Shown in pieces: positions 42,098 to 44,132 of a stretch of DNA of 44,132 nt; positions within the stretch are counted from its first letter, which is position 1, and each line of letters opens with the position of its first letter. Made by a program: the position numbers and the translations under genes. A model generated the notes under the pieces. That model was not told the DNA's origin, ran no database searches, and saw only the letters and a list, made by a program, of their open reading frames with translations. The DNA comes from Gammaproteobacteria bacterium (GTDB taxonomy: Bacteria > Pseudomonadota > Gammaproteobacteria > JAKEHO01). The stretch spans positions 1 through 44,132 of the forward strand of contig JAKEHO010000052.1 of the NCBI GenBank assembly GCA_022614965.1, written 5' to 3'.

Positions 42098-44131
42098 ATG
42101 AGTAAGGGTGGCAAGTCGCGCCTCGCAACCATGGGTGCTCACGGCAGCGACGCCGAGCTGCAACGACTGCAGGCTTCGGCGCTGCAATATCTCCAGGCGG
42201 GGAATTTGAACGAGGCGGAAGCGATCTACCGTGAGATCATAGCAAGGCAACCGCACCATGCCGATACCTTGAACAACTTAGGCTTACTGGCCCACCAGAG
42301 AGGGGCTCAAGATAAGGCGGGCGAATACCTTACCAAGGCGCTCGCCCTTAATGCGTCCAATCCGCTGTACGTCAACAACCTGGGCCTTGTCCGCAAGGCG
42401 CAGCGCAAGGTAGAGGAAGCGGAGGCGTGCCACCGCAAGGCCATTGCACTTTGGCCAGACTACCCCGAGGCCCATTACAACCTGGGTGTGGCACTGCAGG
42501 ATCAGGGACGCCTGGATGAAGCGGCAAACGCCTACCGTGAGGCAACGAGGCTGAAGCCCACTTACCCAAAAGCCTATTACAATCTGGCGACGGTGCAGGT
42601 AGAGCAGGATCGACTTGAAGATGCGGTGGCATCGTATATGGAGGCGCTGAGCCTTGATCCCCGGATGGCCGAGGCGCATAACAATCTCGCCAATGTACTC
42701 AGGCGACTCGGTAATCTAAAGGAAGCAGAGAAATATCTCTGGCGGTCGATCGAACTGAAACCCGATTACGCCAACGCCTATTACAACCTAGGTCTGGTGT
42801 TGCGTGCCTTGGAGAATACCGATGGCGCGTTAGAGTGTTTTAGGGAGGCCGTTCGCCTATCGGGCGGGGACCTTCCCGCGGCACGCGTTAATCTAGGCTC
42901 TGCCTTGCTCTTGCAGGGACACATTGGTGAAGCAGAGAAGTGGATTCAGGAGGCGCTGGACCATGAACCGGAAGACCCGTTGGCACATTGTGGCCTTGGT
43001 GATGTGCGTGCGGCAGAGGGCCAGCATGAGGCGGCCATCGAAACTTACCGCAAGGTGCTGAGCATCCGACCGGATTTCGGACCCGCGTACATCGGACTTG
43101 CCAAGGCAAAAAAGTTCTCAATGGAGGATTCGGATCTGATCTCCGAGATCGAGAATTTATTGAGGCATAAGAAAGATGACAAGGATGAAGAGATGGCGCT
43201 GCATTTTGCCTTAGGCAAGATCTATGACGACTGCAGGGATTGTGACAAGGCGTTCGCCCACTATGAAAAAGCCAATGCGTTGAAGCATCGTCTCGTCGAT
43301 TTCGACCAGAAACGTCATATCGCTGACGTATCCGATCTAATCGCTACTTACACGGCAGAATTATTTCAACGTCATCGTGGTCACGGGAGCAACTCTGAGT
43401 TACCCATCTTCATTGTCGGCACACCGCGTTCCGGCACGACACTGGTTGAGCAAGTCTTGGCGGCGCACCCTAGCGTGCATGGTGCAGGCGAGCTGAAATT
43501 TCTTGGCAGGCAGGCTGCGGAGCTACCGAAGCGGTTGGCTACGTCCGCAGCTTATCCCGAGTGCGTGAAGCTGCTGACCCCGGCGCTCATCGGCGAGCTG
43601 GTGGAGGCCTATCTCGAACATCTCCGTGGCCATTGCGGTGACAGCAAGGTGGTGCGGGTAACGAACAAGATGCCGAGCAACTTTTATTATATCGGCCTCA
43701 TCTCGATTCTTTTCCCGCGCGCGCGGATCATCCATTGTCGCCGTGACCCTCTCGATGCCTGCCTATCGATGTATTTCCAATCGTTCAATACTGGCCACCG
43801 CTATAGCTACGATCTTGCTGATCTCGGCGTCTGGTACAACCAGTACCGGCGGTTGATGGCGCATTGGCGGCATGTACTTCCCGGGCGGCTGATTGAGGTG
43901 GATTATGAGGAACTGGTGAACGATCAAGAGATTGTGAGCCGCGCACTGGTGGGACACTGTGGCCTTCAGTGGGACGATGCCTGTCTTAAGTTCTACCGGC
44001 ACAAGCGCCCAGTACTCACCGCGAGCGGCTGGCAGGTGCGCCAGCCGATCTACAAGACAGCCGTTAAGCGCTGGAAGCACTACGAGAAGCACCTGGGTGT
44101 TTTGATCGATGCACTCAACGCTTGGAAATAA
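42098..44131 (+). CDS. TPR-repeat sulfotransferase family protein
   Basis: A 677-aa paralogue of the preceding gene, from ATG 42098; TTG 42056 opens the frame earlier but gives a less likely start. About ten TPRs (for example AIYREIIARQPHHADTLNNL, AHYNLGVALQDQGRLDEAA) are followed by the sulfotransferase domain. Its cofactor loop is intact: IVGTPRSGTTLVEQVLAAHP (PRSGTTL at 443-449), and so is RARIIHCRRDPLDACLSMYFQ. It is therefore probably active with PAPS. The acceptor is unknown; bacterial TPR-sulfotransferases act on surface or secreted targets or in protein sulfation. The gene is complete, ending one base before the window ends. Confidence 0.9.
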   Translation: MSKGGKSRLATMGAHGSDAELQRLQASALQYLQAGNLNEAEAIYREIIARQPHHADTLNNLGLLAHQRGAQDKAGEYLTKALALNASNPLYVNNLGLVRKAQRKVEEAEACHRKAIALWPDYPEAHYNLGVALQDQGRLDEAANAYREATRLKPTYPKAYYNLATVQVEQDRLEDAVASYMEALSLDPRMAEAHNNLANVLRRLGNLKEAEKYLWRSIELKPDYANAYYNLGLVLRALENTDGALECFREAVRLSGGDLPAARVNLGSALLLQGHIGEAEKWIQEALDHEPEDPLAHCGLGDVRAAEGQHEAAIETYRKVLSIRPDFGPAYIGLAKAKKFSMEDSDLISEIENLLRHKKDDKDEEMALHFALGKIYDDCRDCDKAFAHYEKANALKHRLVDFDQKRHIADVSDLIATYTAELFQRHRGHGSNSELPIFIVGTPRSGTTLVEQVLAAHPSVHGAGELKFLGRQAAELPKRLATSAAYPECVKLLTPALIGELVEAYLEHLRGHCGDSKVVRVTNKMPSNFYYIGLISILFPRARIIHCRRDPLDACLSMYFQSFNTGHRYSYDLADLGVWYNQYRRLMAHWRHVLPGRLIEVDYEELVNDQEIVSRALVGHCGLQWDDACLKFYRHKRPVLTASGWQVRQPIYKTAVKRWKHYEKHLGVLIDALNAWK

Positions 44132-44132
44132 C
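44066..44132 (+). repeat. 67-bp direct repeat, copy 2
   Basis: It is identical to 41966-42032. The window ends inside or at the edge of this repeat, so its true right end is not visible. Confidence 0.9.

Overview
The window looks like a chromosomal stretch from a gammaproteobacterium of moderate to high GC. It opens with the tail of lpxA followed by rnhB-dnaE-accA-tilS, the conserved gammaproteobacterial lipid A/replication order, and it carries a TonB2-type energy-transduction operon, a type II NADH dehydrogenase and a DUF1244 gene. I cannot name the genus. I see no tRNA, rRNA, CRISPR array, insertion sequence or prophage.

Layout. 1-7.7 kb: housekeeping block lpxA(partial)-rnhB-dnaE-accA-tilS plus a TlpA-like thioredoxin; lpxB, normally between lpxA and rnhB, is missing. 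7.8-10.2 kb (minus strand): a tightly packed envelope operon with an L,D-transpeptidase-fold protein, a disrupted gene, a small membrane protein, a membrane-anchored FHA protein and a second disrupted secreted-protein gene. 10.5-13.2 kb: cytochrome b561, an ABC-2 export pair, and a 24-codon pqqA gene followed by a perfect hairpin, with a possible 53-aa ORF just upstream of pqqA. 13.4-16.3 kb: an NtrB/NtrC-like two-component pair. 16.5-21.9 kb: SRPBCC protein, NDH-2, DUF1244, TraB/GumN protein and a large secreted alpha/beta hydrolase. 22.1-27.2 kb (minus): DUF3450-TtpC-ExbB-ExbD-TonB-TPR operon. 27.5-36.2 kb: NarL-type sensor and regulator, TonB-dependent receptor, beta-propeller protein, periplasmic-binding-like protein and an ALDH2-like aldehyde dehydrogenase. 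36.4-44.1 kb: a decayed TPR-methyltransferase, a porin, a SHOCT-domain secreted protein and two tandem TPR-sulfotransferases.

How the genes fit together. The PqqA peptide, the ABC-2 pair, the propeller protein, the substrate-binding-like protein, the aldehyde dehydrogenase and the LuxR-type two-component system all belong to families that accompany PQQ-dependent alcohol dehydrogenases. The reading is periplasmic alcohol oxidation followed by cytoplasmic aldehyde oxidation. Neither the dehydrogenase nor pqqBCDE is in the window, so this is an accessory module whose core lies elsewhere. The TonB2-like operon, divergent from the sensor kinase and 2.7 kb from a TonB-dependent receptor, may power uptake of a cofactor or metal for that system (inference).

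Several genes are broken by frameshifts or stops (7.8-8.1, 9.2-9.6 and 36.4-37.0 kb). The last two genes are diverged paralogues that share an identical 67-bp 3' end, and one of them has a damaged sulfotransferase cofactor loop.
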